A stretch of 62,865 bases of DNA from positions 1-62,865 of the forward strand of contig JAAXHG010000037.1 of assembly GCA_012270995.1 (NCBI GenBank), in the 5' to 3' direction. Under the pieces are notes generated by a model that was not told the DNA's origin, searched no databases, and saw only the letters and a program-made list of their open reading frames with translations. This document shows positions 28,662 to 37,233 of this stretch, piece after piece. The DNA is from Vicinamibacteraceae bacterium. GTDB lineage: Bacteria; Acidobacteriota; Thermoanaerobaculia; Multivoradales; Multivoraceae. Both the position numbers and the translations under genes were made by a program. Position 1 is the stretch's first letter. Each line of letters starts with the position of its first letter.

Positions 28662-29360
28662 TCAGTCGCCGGCGCCATCCGTGCGCCACAGCGCGACTTC
28701 CGCCAGTGGCTTGCGCCGCAGGTCGGGCACCTCGCAGTCCGGCGCCGGGTAGCCGACCGGAAACAGGATGTACGGTTTCTCGTTCGGCGGCCGTTCGAGG
28801 ATCTCGCTCAGGAACTTCATCGGACTCGGCGTATGGGTCAGGGTGGCGAGGCCCATTCCGTGCAGGGCCGCGATGAAGAGGCCGCAGGCGATGCCGACGC
28901 TCTCCTTGACGTAGTAGTTCTTCCGCTTCGCCCCCTGCTCGTCGAGGCCGAAGAGCTCGGCGAACACGACGACGATCCAGGGCACGGTGGTCAGAAACGG
29001 CTTGCGCCAGTCGGTGCCCAGCGGCTTGAGCGCCTCCAGCCACTCGTCCGGCATGCGCCCGCCCAGATAGCTGTGCTTCTCTTCCGCCTCCGCCGCCTCC
29101 CGAATCCGCGCCTTGATCTCCGGGTCGCTGACCGCCACGAACCGCCAGGGCTGGCGGTGCGCGCCCGACGGCGCGGTCGACGCGGCCTCGATCGCCCGTT
29201 CGATCAGCCGGCGGGGCACCGGCTCGTCGGTGAAGAAGCGCACGCTGCGCCGGCTGTCGAACTCCTCGAGGATCCGCTCCGCCCGGCGCTCCATCTCCGC
29301 CGGCTCGACGCGGGCCGGCCGGTAGGGAACGAAGACGGGAGCGTCCGCGTCCTTACCCAC
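28662..29360 (-). CDS. Nitroreductase-family flavoenzyme, iodotyrosine deiodinase-like
   Basis: A 232-residue FMN enzyme. RRSVRFF...APSGAHRQPWRF is the FMN-binding start. The pattern then follows the iodotyrosine deiodinase branch: DWRKPFLTTVPWIVVVF, NYYVKESVGIACGLFIAALH, GLATLTHTPSPMKFL and NEKPYILFPVGYP. Relatives reductively dehalogenate halotyrosines. The start is GTG 29360, overlapping the DsbA-like stop by eight bases. Substrate preference is inferred from the subfamily pattern only. Confidence 0.82.
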   Translation of the reverse strand: MGKDADAPVFVPYRPARVEPAEMERRAERILEEFDSRRSVRFFTDEPVPRRLIERAIEAASTAPSGAHRQPWRFVAVSDPEIKARIREAAEAEEKHSYLGGRMPDEWLEALKPLGTDWRKPFLTTVPWIVVVFAELFGLDEQGAKRKNYYVKESVGIACGLFIAALHGMGLATLTHTPSPMKFLSEILERPPNEKPYILFPVGYPAPDCEVPDLRRKPLAEVALWRTDGAGD

Positions 29361-30438
29361 TCGTTCGCTCGAGCTCGTCCTCGACGACGCCGGCCAGTTG
29401 TTCGTAGGCCACCGCACCGGCGAGCGGCCGGCCGTTCACGAACAGCGCCGGCGTCCCGTTGACGCCGACCAGGATGCCGGCCCGCCGGTCGGCCTCCACC
29501 CGCTCGGGCGTGTCCTTGGCCTCCAGGCAGGCGGCGAAGGCCTCCGCGTCGAGGCCGGCGCGCTCCGCCTTGTCCGTCAGGTCGTCCAGGCTCAGCGCGT
29601 CCTGCTCCTCGAACATCAGGTCGTGCAGCTCCCAGAAGGCGCCGAGGTCCTGGGCGCAGACCCCGGCCTCGGCCGCCGCCTGGGCGTTGGGGTGGATCGC
29701 GTGCAGGGGGAAGTGACGGAACACGAGCCGCACCTCGTTCGGGTACTCCTCGAGGATGCGTTCCAGGGTCGGCAGCACGCTCTTGCAGTACGGGCACTCG
29801 AAGTCCGACCACTCAACGATCGTCACCGGGGCTTCCGCGTCGCCCCGAACCGGCCCGCTCCCGGGATCGACGGAGAGACGGTACGGCTCGAGCAGGTACT
29901 CGATCTCGTGCCCTTCCTCGAGGTTCTCCACGAACCGCTGCTGGGCCAGGTAGATCCGGACCTGGGGCTCGATCTGCTCGCGCTCGCCCCGGATGCGCCC
30001 CTCGTTCTCGACGAAGAAGGCGTCGATCTCCTCGTCCGTCAACTCGGTCTGGAGGCGCTCCATCTCCGCCTCTCGCCAGGCCTCGGGCTCCAGATCCGCC
30101 TCCCCCGCCGCGGCGACGACGAGCCGGTCACGGACGAGTCCCTCAAGTGTCCGCTCGATCAACTGGTGGCGTTCCGAGTCGACCTGCAGATCGCACTGGA
30201 TGCGCTGCTGCTCCAACTGGTCCAACTGCGCGGCAGCCCGTTCCAGGGCCTCGTCGTGACCGATGTCCATGCCGTCGAGCCGCGCCGCGACCCGCTCCTC
30301 AACGCTCTCCTCCTGCGCCGAAACCCCGGATCCGGGCCGCAGGACGAGAAGCGCGATCACCGCCAGCAGGGCGGCATAGAGCGCCGCGTGCAGGGCCCAA
30401 CCGGGTCGGTTCTTCCGCGCTGGAATCTCTGTACTCAA
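29353..30438 (-). CDS. DsbA-like thioredoxin with N-terminal helical domain
   Basis: A 361-residue exported oxidoreductase. A signal/anchor segment (about 15-35) is followed by a long charged helical region (about 45-170) resembling the chaperone part of SurA-like proteins, then a DsbA/Thioredoxin_4 domain with SDFECPYCKSVLP as active site (CPYC) and VNGTPALFVNG as cis-Pro loop. TTG 30438 with GGAGGAGG upstream was preferred to GTG 30462. Probable role: disulfide formation or folding of exported proteins. Confidence 0.85.
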   Translation of the reverse strand: MSTEIPARKNRPGWALHAALYAALLAVIALLVLRPGSGVSAQEESVEERVAARLDGMDIGHDEALERAAAQLDQLEQQRIQCDLQVDSERHQLIERTLEGLVRDRLVVAAAGEADLEPEAWREAEMERLQTELTDEEIDAFFVENEGRIRGEREQIEPQVRIYLAQQRFVENLEEGHEIEYLLEPYRLSVDPGSGPVRGDAEAPVTIVEWSDFECPYCKSVLPTLERILEEYPNEVRLVFRHFPLHAIHPNAQAAAEAGVCAQDLGAFWELHDLMFEEQDALSLDDLTDKAERAGLDAEAFAACLEAKDTPERVEADRRAGILVGVNGTPALFVNGRPLAGAVAYEQLAGVVEDELERTSG

Positions 30439-30490
30439 GGCTCGCCTCCTCCGGAAACTCACTCTACCGGAGCGTTACCATGACACCCGG

Positions 30491-31138
30491 ATGACCGGAC
30501 GGTTCATCACCTTCGAGGGCCTCGACGGCAGCGGCAAGTCGACACAGCTCGAACGCGTGGCACGGCGCCTCGAGCGCCATGGAGTCGCCCACGTGGTGAC
30601 CCGGGAGCCGGGCGGCACGCCGTTCGCCGATCTCCTGCGCGAACTGTTCCTGAGGCGGGAGGCGGCGCAGGTCGACGGCCTGGTCGAGTTGATGCTGGTG
30701 TTCGCCAGCCGCCGCCAACACCTGATCGAAGTGATCGAGCCGGCGCTGGCCGCGGGCGCGGTCGTCCTGTGCGACCGCTTCACGGATTCGACCTACGCCT
30801 ACCAGGGCGGCGGCAGGGGCGTGCAGCCGGAGTTGATCGCCGAGGCGGACCGGCTCGCCACCGGCGGCCGCATGCCCGACCGCACCCTCTTCTTCGACCT
30901 GCCGCCGGAGGAAGCGCAGCGGCGGCGGCGCGGCCGTGCCGCCGACCGCATCGACCGGGAGAGCCTGACGTTCTATCGGCGCGTGCATGCCGCGTACCGG
31001 GAGCGAATCGCCGGCGAACCGGATCGCTTCCGGCTCATCGACGCGGCGGCGCCCATCGAGACGGTCGCGAAGGCCGTCGAGGACGCACTGGGGGATCTCT
31101 TCCCGCAGGTGCAGCGCGATCAGGTACGCCGGGCATGA
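30491..31138 (+). CDS. tmk: Thymidylate kinase
   Basis: A 215-residue kinase making dTDP from dTMP. P-loop FEGLDGSGKST (8-18), TREPGGT (about 37-43), DRFTDSTYAYQGGGRG (about 94-109) and the LID region with Arg residues are present. Start ATG 30491. It is divergent from the DsbA-like gene (52 bases between starts) and overlaps holB as ATGA. Confidence 0.95.
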   Translation: MTGRFITFEGLDGSGKSTQLERVARRLERHGVAHVVTREPGGTPFADLLRELFLRREAAQVDGLVELMLVFASRRQHLIEVIEPALAAGAVVLCDRFTDSTYAYQGGGRGVQPELIAEADRLATGGRMPDRTLFFDLPPEEAQRRRRGRAADRIDRESLTFYRRVHAAYRERIAGEPDRFRLIDAAAPIETVAKAVEDALGDLFPQVQRDQVRRA

Positions 31139-32031
31139 ATCGAGTCGCGGAGCAACTGCCCTCGCTCGCCGCCGCGGGCCGGCTGTACCCCTCCCTCATC
31201 CTCCACGGCGGCGAGCCGGCGGACCGGCTCGCCCTCGCCAACGAGATCGCGCGGGCGCTCCTTTGCGAAGGCGAGCCGGACACGCGGCCCTGCGGCCGGT
31301 GCAGGCACTGCCGGCGGATCGACATCGGGAACGACCGCGTCTTCCATCCCGACTTCGTGTTCGTCCGCCGCGATGCGAGGAAGAGAGAGACGGTCATCCC
31401 CGTGGACAAGGTCCGGGCCCTCCTGCAGACGGCCCAGGTGTCGCCGTTCGAAGCCCGAGGCCAGGTGTTCGTTATCGTCGAAGCGGAGGTGCTGCATCCG
31501 GCGGGAGCGAACGTCCTGCTCAAGACCCTCGAGGAGCCCGCCGACAGGTCGCCCAGGAACTTCCTGTTGCTGGCCTCGTCCGCCAGCGAGCTGCTGCCCA
31601 CCCTTCGCAGCCGGTCGTGGACCGTCTACCTCGGCGCCGGCGACGCCGGCGACGACGACGACGACGATGAACTGGCATCCGACCTCCTCGACCTGTGGCG
31701 CCGGCGTCCCGGCGACGAAGCGTTCGTCCCGTGGGTCTCGGACCTGGCCGCACGTCTCGTCAAGGACGGCGGCTTCGAGGACATCCGGGCGCGGCAGGGC
31801 TGGACGCGGATCGCCGGCGCCGTCGCCGCGGCGGCGCGCGGCCTGGACCGCCGCGCCGACCGGGCCGCCGCGCTGGCCCTGGCCGCCGACCTGCTCGACG
31901 CCCACCGGCTCCGGCAGCGGTCCATCCAGCCCCGGAGGATCATCGAAGGTCTGGCCGTCCGCCGGTTGCGGAGGGACCGGCCGCAGACCGGTTTCGGGAG
32001 TTCGGTGAACGAACTGCTCGGGCCGCCCTGA
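31135..32031 (+). CDS. holB: DNA polymerase III delta' subunit
   Basis: A 298-residue clamp-loader subunit. An N-terminal AAA+ region with a degenerate P-loop (SLILHGGEPADRLALANE), a Cys cluster CGRCRHCRR that normally binds zinc, ANVLLKTLEEP and the SRSW sensor region support it; delta' is typically ATPase-inactive. A short acidic run (GDDDDDDEL) follows the sensor. Start ATG 31135 overlaps the tmk stop, giving the common tmk-holB pair. Confidence 0.9.
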   Translation: MNRVAEQLPSLAAAGRLYPSLILHGGEPADRLALANEIARALLCEGEPDTRPCGRCRHCRRIDIGNDRVFHPDFVFVRRDARKRETVIPVDKVRALLQTAQVSPFEARGQVFVIVEAEVLHPAGANVLLKTLEEPADRSPRNFLLLASSASELLPTLRSRSWTVYLGAGDAGDDDDDDELASDLLDLWRRRPGDEAFVPWVSDLAARLVKDGGFEDIRARQGWTRIAGAVAAAARGLDRRADRAAALALAADLLDAHRLRQRSIQPRRIIEGLAVRRLRRDRPQTGFGSSVNELLGPP

Positions 32032-32077
32032 GGGGCAGGCGACTCGCGCCGTCGGGAGCGACGTCTCGGCGCCTTTC

Positions 32078-32606
32078 GCGAAGGCCCTGTGGCGACTGGC
32101 GCCGACGCCCGACGCGGCTCGGCGGCTGTGCAAGGACACGCTCGCCGCGCTGCTCAAGAAACACCGCGTCCGGCGCCTGACCGCCGACCAACTGCTCGAT
32201 CAACTGCGGGCCGAGCCGATCGCCGCGTCCCCCGCCGCCATACAGGCCGCCGCCGGTCACGCGGACCCTCCGGCCGTTGCTCGACGCCGTCTGCAGCCAG
32301 CTCGCCGACGCCGACCGGCGCCTGGAACGGATGACGCTCGAGCTCGAAGCCGAGGTCTGCCGGGAAGACGACGACGAAACGCCCAAGCCGAGCGACGCAG
32401 CCATCCTGAGGTCCCTGCCCGGCATCGGCACGGTTGGCCTGGCCACCCTGCTCGGTGAAGCCGACGAGAGCCTCGAACGCAGAGATTGCGATGCGCTGCG
32501 TTGCCTCAGCGGCGTCGCGCCGGTGACCGTCCAGTCCGGCAACAAGCTGATCGTCATCCGACGACTGGCCGCCAACGAACGACTCCGCGACGCAGCCCAC
32601 CACTGA
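32078..32606 (+). pseudogene. IS110-family transposase remnant (central and C-terminal part)
   Basis: The first frame reads ALWRLAPTPDAARRLCKDTL...HRVRRLTADQLLDQL, the middle region of IS110 transposases. Near 32262-32277 the homology moves to another frame: LLDAVCSQLADADRRLERM..., then AILRSLPGIGTVGLATLLGE, the Transposase_20 domain. It ends at TGA 32606 before the usual C-terminal block. The catalytic N-terminal DEDD domain is missing. It is frameshifted and truncated at both ends, hence inactive. Confidence 0.8.
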
Positions 32607-33041
32607 GGAGGCGGACCGTGAAGGAGATTACTCGAGTCGGGATCGATCTGGGCAAGCACGTGTACCAGGTGTGCGCGATGGACGCGGCGGGAGCGGTGGT
32701 GTTTCAGCGACAGGTGAAGGCGCCGCGGCTGATGGAGTTGATGGCGCGCATCGAGCCCTGCCGGGTGGGCATGGAGGCCAGCGGCGGCGCGCACCGCTGG
32801 GTGGAGAAGCTGATCGAACTGGGTCACGACGTGCGGATGATGAGTCCCCAGTTTGTGCGCCCGTACGTGAAATCGAACAAGAGCGACTACCACGACGCGG
32901 AGGCGATCTGCGAAGCGGTGTCTCGTCCGACGATGCGTTTCGTTGCCCTACTAGACCAAGGAGCGCCGAGCATTGCAGCAGGTGCATCGCAGCCGCGAGC
33001 TGGCTCTGCGTCCCTTGCACAAGCGGGCGGACCATACATGC

Positions 33042-33108
33042 GCGGACCTTCTGGTCCGCTGCCGCCGAAGGCGGCCAGAGATACGCGGCCGAAGAGCGGC
33101 GACCGCAG
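33042..33108. repeat. Hairpin repeat R1, copy a
   Basis: GCGGACCTTCTGGTCCGC (33042-33059) is a 7-bp stem with a TTCT loop. It is followed by AGGCGGCCAGAGATACGCGG and AGCGGCGACCGC, strings that recur near 45790 and 34830 respectively. It lies in the decayed end of the IS110 fragment. Confidence 0.6.
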
Positions 33109-33109
33109 C

Positions 33110-33146
33110 CTTGCATGGAACTATTGTTCCCTGCGCGACAGCGCAG
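33110..33146. repeat. Palindromic repeat R2, copy a
   Basis: CTTGCATGGAAC, then a short spacer, GTTCC, CTGCGCG and CAGCGCAG. It contains two nested hairpins (GGAAC/GTTCC and CTGCGC/GCGCAG). Related copies lie at 42025-42065 and 42084-42118. All three lie just 3' of minus-strand genes. Confidence 0.6.
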
Positions 33147-33166
33147 CCTGACGGCTGCGAACGCTC

Positions 33167-34768
33167 CTAGCCCGGCATGTACTCCGGACTCCGCAGCCGC
33201 GGCCAGCGGCGCCGCACTTCCTCCACCTCTACTCCAAGGCGGGCGGCGATCCGGTCCTGGCGGCGCGCCATGTCGGCCAGGTCCACCGGGTAGACGTTCC
33301 GCCGACTCGGATCGTCGAGCCCGATCAGGTTCCGCGACTCGATTGCGGGGCCGATCCAGCCGGGCAGCCCGCGGGCCGTCCGGGCGGCGGCCGATCGTTC
33401 GTCGAGCTCCGCGAACAGCCGGCAGCGAACCTCTTCGTCCGCGCCGAGAAAGCCGCGCCAGCACCAGCGCCCTTCCGGAGGGTCGAGCAACCGCTGCCCC
33501 AGCTCGTCGAAGCTCGCGGCCGCGAAGTAGGCCATCGCGGCGGCGGTGAAGCTCTCGAAGTCGCCCATCAGCCGGTAGGCGGCGACAAGCAGCCGGTCGA
33601 TGTGGTCCGCCTCCGCGGCCAGGAGCCGGCCGTACCTCTGGACCGCCGCCGGCGCCGGCAGTCCGCGACGGCAGAGATCGGCGATCCGTTCGACGGCGAG
33701 CAGACTCCAGGCGATGCCGGTCGAGAACATGGGATCGGCGAAGGCGTAGCTGTGGGGCAGCAGCAACCATCCCGGGCCGGCTGCCCGATCGCGGCGGTAG
33801 GCGACGCCGGAGCGCGCCTCCACTTCCCGCAGGGGCCGGTGGCCGGCGAACTGCCTCCTCAACGAGGGATAGCGAGCGAGCAGGCCCCCGAAGACCGCTT
33901 CGGCCCCGGATGCACCCGCACCTCCGCCGCCGAGTTCGTCGATCGCCGCGGCCGCGGCCGGGCGGTCTTCCGGGAACAGGACGCCGGCGCTCATCGAACC
34001 GTCGCCGAAGGCGAGCTGGTACATCCAGCCCTCCTCCAGCAGGTGGTGGGCAGCGCTCCAGCGCTCGGGAAAGGGTGAATCCGGCCAGTCGTCACCATGG
34101 TCGAAGCAGGCCACACCGTCGAAGTGCGAGTACACCAGCGTCGTCTGCAGCCGCGGTCGCACCGACCGCGCGCCCAGACGCCCGGCGAGCGGAGAGCCGC
34201 CCGTCGCATCGACCAGGAGCCCGGCCTCGACCAGCCGGTCGCCCGCCCGGATCCGCACCGGGCCGGCCTGCAGTTCGCCCGGAGGGGAGACCACCTCGAC
34301 CGCGGTCTCCTCCCGGCAATCCACGCCCTCGGATCGGGCCCGCTCGAACAGGAAGCGGTCCACGTCCGAACGCAGCCACTGGTTGTCGGCCGCCTCGTCG
34401 TCCGGCGAGGCGGCCACGACCAGGCGGCCGCTGCCGGCGGCGTCCGGCACGAAGGCCCGGCCCGGACGGTGGGAGTAGAAGCAGAATCCCCGCTTCAGCC
34501 CACCTCCGACCTCGGCCAGCCGGCGCCGCCAGCGCCCGTGGGCGGCCAGCGTCCAGAGATCCTCGAAGCCGTAGCGCACCGCCAGCCGCTCCAGCGCCAG
34601 GTTGGCCAGCGGCGTGGAGGACTCGCCAAGCGCGAACCGCGGGTGGCGGCCGCGCTCCAGCAACAGCACGTCGCGGCCCTGCGCGTGAAGCGCCCGCGCC
34701 AGAACCGACCCCGCAAACCCACCACCCGCAATAACCACCTCGCGCCGCTCGACGGTATCCCCAAGCAA
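33167..34768 (-). CDS. FAD-dependent oxidoreductase, halogenase/GG-reductase superfamily
   Basis: A 533-residue flavoprotein. A Rossmann FAD site VVIAGGGFAGSVLARALHAQG opens the chain, followed by LLERGRHPRFALGESSTP, a feature of flavin-dependent halogenase-like proteins, then VDATGG and the FAD-binding SYAFADPMFSTGIAWSLLAVERI. The WxWxIP motif of true tryptophan halogenases is not seen, so halogenation is not claimed. TTG 34768 is the most plausible start; the frame is open to 34888, but that part runs through a hairpin repeat. It is transcribed after a radical SAM gene. Confidence 0.8.
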   Translation of the reverse strand: MLGDTVERREVVIAGGGFAGSVLARALHAQGRDVLLLERGRHPRFALGESSTPLANLALERLAVRYGFEDLWTLAAHGRWRRRLAEVGGGLKRGFCFYSHRPGRAFVPDAAGSGRLVVAASPDDEAADNQWLRSDVDRFLFERARSEGVDCREETAVEVVSPPGELQAGPVRIRAGDRLVEAGLLVDATGGSPLAGRLGARSVRPRLQTTLVYSHFDGVACFDHGDDWPDSPFPERWSAAHHLLEEGWMYQLAFGDGSMSAGVLFPEDRPAAAAAIDELGGGGAGASGAEAVFGGLLARYPSLRRQFAGHRPLREVEARSGVAYRRDRAAGPGWLLLPHSYAFADPMFSTGIAWSLLAVERIADLCRRGLPAPAAVQRYGRLLAAEADHIDRLLVAAYRLMGDFESFTAAAMAYFAAASFDELGQRLLDPPEGRWCWRGFLGADEEVRCRLFAELDERSAAARTARGLPGWIGPAIESRNLIGLDDPSRRNVYPVDLADMARRQDRIAARLGVEVEEVRRRWPRLRSPEYMPG

Positions 34769-34790
34769 CCCGGGCCTTCTGGCATGTGGC

Positions 34791-34840
34791 GCGGGTCTTC
34801 TGGCCCGCGAAGGGGACGCCGCCGCGAAGCGGCGACCGCT
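34791..34840. repeat. Hairpin repeat R1, copy b
   Basis: GCGGGTCTTCTGGCCCGC (34791-34808) followed by GACGCCGCCGCGAAGCGGCGACCGC. The first hairpin is shared with the copy at 45766, the AGCGGCGACCGC tail with the copy at 33042. It lies between the radical SAM gene and the flavoprotein gene. Confidence 0.6.
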
Positions 34841-34847
34841 TTGTCCA

Positions 34848-35840
34848 TCAGCAGCCGCAGGCATCGCACGCCGTCCGCCGCGGCACACCCTCCCGGTTCA
34901 TCTCCCGGATCGCCCCCAGGCGAGCCGACCGGCAGGCGCGGCACGCCCCCGCCACCCGTTCAAGATCCCAGGGATCGACCTGCACCGCCGCCCTGGAGCC
35001 GGCCTCTTCCATCCCCCGCGCCAGGGACTCCTCCAACAACCTCAGGCTAGGCGGCTCGAACCAGCCCAGCCGCCGCAGCCGCTCCAGTTCGCCGTTGCCG
35101 CCCCGTACCGGGATCAACGCCACCGACCGCGCGCCGGCCTCCACCGCGTGCCGTACGCTCACCGCCGCCCAGTGAGCCTGCTCCTCCGGCGGCACGAAGG
35201 GCACGCCGACCAGCACGAACACCCGCAGGCCTACGCCGTCCGCACGAAGCCGCGCGGCGGCCCGGTCGAACTGCTCCAGGGTCAACTGCTTGCCCAGCCG
35301 CGGCAGGGCCTCCGGATGCGCGGTCTCCAGGCCCATCGCCAGCTCCAGGCGGCCCCGGAGCCGGTCGGCGAAACGGCGCACCCGGCCGTCCACCAGGCGC
35401 GGGTGGCACTCGACGACCACCCGCTCGAACGCGTCGGCAAGCCGCGTGATCGGTTCCAGGTCGGCCTCCGGCACCGCCCGGGGATCGAAGAAGTTGCTCG
35501 CGTTGTACAGCTTGAGCCCCTCGCAGCGCTCGAGACCCGCCTCTCGAAGCAGACGGGGCAGATCCTCTAGCGCCGATCGCAACTGGGCCGGCAGCGCGCC
35601 CTCCGGCGTCGGACCGGGGACGGTGTACCGCCAGAGGTCGCAGAACACGCAGGTGAAGGGACACTCCGCGCCGGTCAGGAACACGGTCGCCCACGGCCGG
35701 AGCTCGCCGTCCGGCCCGCGTTCCAGTTCGACGGTCACACCCTGGGGCCGCCAGGGATCGTGCACCGGCCGCGGCGGTCGAAGGGCCCGCACGGCGCCCG
35801 GATCGAAGGCCGGTGGCGCCTGCCCGGACCCCGCCTCCAT
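34848..35840 (-). CDS. Radical SAM protein with C-terminal cysteine cluster
   Basis: A 330-residue protein with a [4Fe-4S] radical SAM motif ECPFTCVFC (Cys60, Cys64, Cys67). The following barrel contains LKLYNASNFFDPRAVPE and ECHPRLV, reminiscent of the TIGR01210/Elp3-like branch. The C-terminus has a second Cys set (CRACRS and CDACGC), possibly a further cluster or zinc site. It lies between an asparagine-synthase-like gene (13 bases upstream) and the flavoprotein gene. Substrate unknown. Confidence 0.85.
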   Translation of the reverse strand: MEAGSGQAPPAFDPGAVRALRPPRPVHDPWRPQGVTVELERGPDGELRPWATVFLTGAECPFTCVFCDLWRYTVPGPTPEGALPAQLRSALEDLPRLLREAGLERCEGLKLYNASNFFDPRAVPEADLEPITRLADAFERVVVECHPRLVDGRVRRFADRLRGRLELAMGLETAHPEALPRLGKQLTLEQFDRAAARLRADGVGLRVFVLVGVPFVPPEEQAHWAAVSVRHAVEAGARSVALIPVRGGNGELERLRRLGWFEPPSLRLLEESLARGMEEAGSRAAVQVDPWDLERVAGACRACRSARLGAIREMNREGVPRRTACDACGC

Positions 35841-35853
35841 CGCGCTGCCGCCG

Positions 35854-37218
35854 TTACCCGTGGAGCGACTGGAAGTGCCGGCGGTACTGCTCGGGCGGAC
35901 GGTCGAAAGCGGCGCTGAACACGTCCGCCGACGCCGCGCCCTCCTGGAAGCGGCGCTTGGGGAAGACCGGGAAGTCGACGCCGAGCACCCGCTTCATCCC
36001 CCTCCGCACGACCTCGCCCTTCAGGTCGTACAGGGCCTGGTGCGAACCCCTGGTCAGCTCGTCGAAGGGAATCGCCTCCGCCACGGCGATCACCGCCGGC
36101 CGGGTGAACGGACTGAAACCCTCGAAGCCGAGCAGCCGCGCCGGCGCGTGGGTGCGGACGATCGCCCGGCCCAGGCCGCCCGAGTAGGTCTGGGAATGCT
36201 TGATCGCGTCAACGCCCCAACCCTCCTGGTAGAGCATCGAGTTGCCGACCACGCTGGTGATCGTCAGCTCGTGGTTCTCCTCCAGCGGGTAGTCCTTCAG
36301 GTTCTCGTCGCCGCCGTCGCCGTCGACCAGCAGGCGCCAGTCGGGGTAGCGCGCCCGAATGCCCCGAAGCAGCGCCAGGCCGACCGCGGCGCACTCGACG
36401 TCGAGCGGCTTGTAGTCCTCGATCACCTCGACGGCGGCCAGCGGATCGACCGTCGCCGGTTCGGCCCCGATCTCCTCGCCCAGCATCTCGAGACCCGTCC
36501 GCCGCAGGAACTCCCGCGCCTGCTCGGCGTCCCCCGCGCCGTCGCCGACCCGGAGGGTGAATGCCTTGAGCCTCGCGGCGCTCTCGCCCGACTCGAGCAG
36601 CGCCCGGCAGAGCGCCACCAGCACGGCACCGCTGTCGATGCCGCCCGAGAAGCAGACCCCGATCGGATCCCGGCCCCGATCGGCCGGCAGCGCGGCCAGC
36701 CAGCCGCGAAGCTCGCACATCAGCGCCTCGACGTACCGCTCGCCGATCACGTCGAGATCGGGCGGCAGCGTGCCCCGCGGCGGATCGAAGAACCGGTCGT
36801 GGGTCGGGTTCGGGTCCGGACAGCCGACCAGGCGCAGGGTCGTCGCGTGGTGAGCCGGCACCATCCGCGTGTAGGTCGGATGGAACTGGTCGATGTAGCC
36901 CTCCGCCAGGAGGCAATCCCTGATCTCGTCGATCCGCTCTGCTATGACCAGCATGGGGCCCGACGACTCCTTGGCCAGGAAGTAGCGCATCGGCCGGTCC
37001 AGACTGCGGGCCATCACGACGTCGATCCCCCGGCGGGCGGCGAGAGCGAACGACCCGTCGATGCCCAGAACCGCATCGGGCCCGCGCAGCAGCCGCTGCC
37101 GGGCCTCCTCCGGCGTCAGGTTCCAGAGGCGCTGTTCGCTGTCGTCGATCAGGTTGAGAACGCGGGCGATCGGCTTGTCCACGGCGGCTTCCTCCGCAAG
37201 GTCGGCGGTTGGCTGCAT
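35854..37218 (-). CDS. Asparagine-synthase-like protein
   Basis: A 454-residue protein. The C-terminal half has the ATP-pyrophosphatase P-loop CFSGGIDSG (189-197) and LVDGDGGDENLKDYPLEEN. The N-terminal part resembles the glutaminase fold (LAARRGIDVVMARSLDRPMR), but the N-terminus MQPTADLAEE lacks the Cys nucleophile of class-II amidotransferases, so it probably uses another amine donor or activates a carboxylate otherwise, like beta-lactam synthetases or lasso-peptide cyclases. ATG 37218. It is the first gene of the three-gene set with the radical SAM and FAD proteins, and is divergent from a lipoprotein gene. Confidence 0.82.
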   Translation of the reverse strand: MQPTADLAEEAAVDKPIARVLNLIDDSEQRLWNLTPEEARQRLLRGPDAVLGIDGSFALAARRGIDVVMARSLDRPMRYFLAKESSGPMLVIAERIDEIRDCLLAEGYIDQFHPTYTRMVPAHHATTLRLVGCPDPNPTHDRFFDPPRGTLPPDLDVIGERYVEALMCELRGWLAALPADRGRDPIGVCFSGGIDSGAVLVALCRALLESGESAARLKAFTLRVGDGAGDAEQAREFLRRTGLEMLGEEIGAEPATVDPLAAVEVIEDYKPLDVECAAVGLALLRGIRARYPDWRLLVDGDGGDENLKDYPLEENHELTITSVVGNSMLYQEGWGVDAIKHSQTYSGGLGRAIVRTHAPARLLGFEGFSPFTRPAVIAVAEAIPFDELTRGSHQALYDLKGEVVRRGMKRVLGVDFPVFPKRRFQEGAASADVFSAAFDRPPEQYRRHFQSLHG

Positions 37219-37233
37219 GCTACTGTCCTTCCA

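Larger units (their letters stand above)
32618..33151 (+). pseudogene. IS110-family transposase, N-terminal half only
   Basis: GTG 32618, with GAGGAGGCGG upstream, opens a DEDD (RuvC-like) domain: GIDLGKHVYQV (Asp10), GMEASGGAHRW (Glu53) and NKSDYHDAEAI (Asp90, Asp93), so the catalytic residues are intact. After FVALLDQ (about residue 112) homology jumps frame (TKERRALQQVHRSRELAL) and then stops; the open frame runs on into hairpin repeats to TGA at 33151. The Transposase_20 domain is absent. It starts 12 bases after the preceding IS110 C-terminal remnant, giving a permuted domain order. Confidence 0.8.

Noticed and set aside
33167..34768. Calling the flavoprotein a tryptophan halogenase
   Set aside because: The FAD and GESSTP features fit the superfamily, but the WxWxIP motif is not present.
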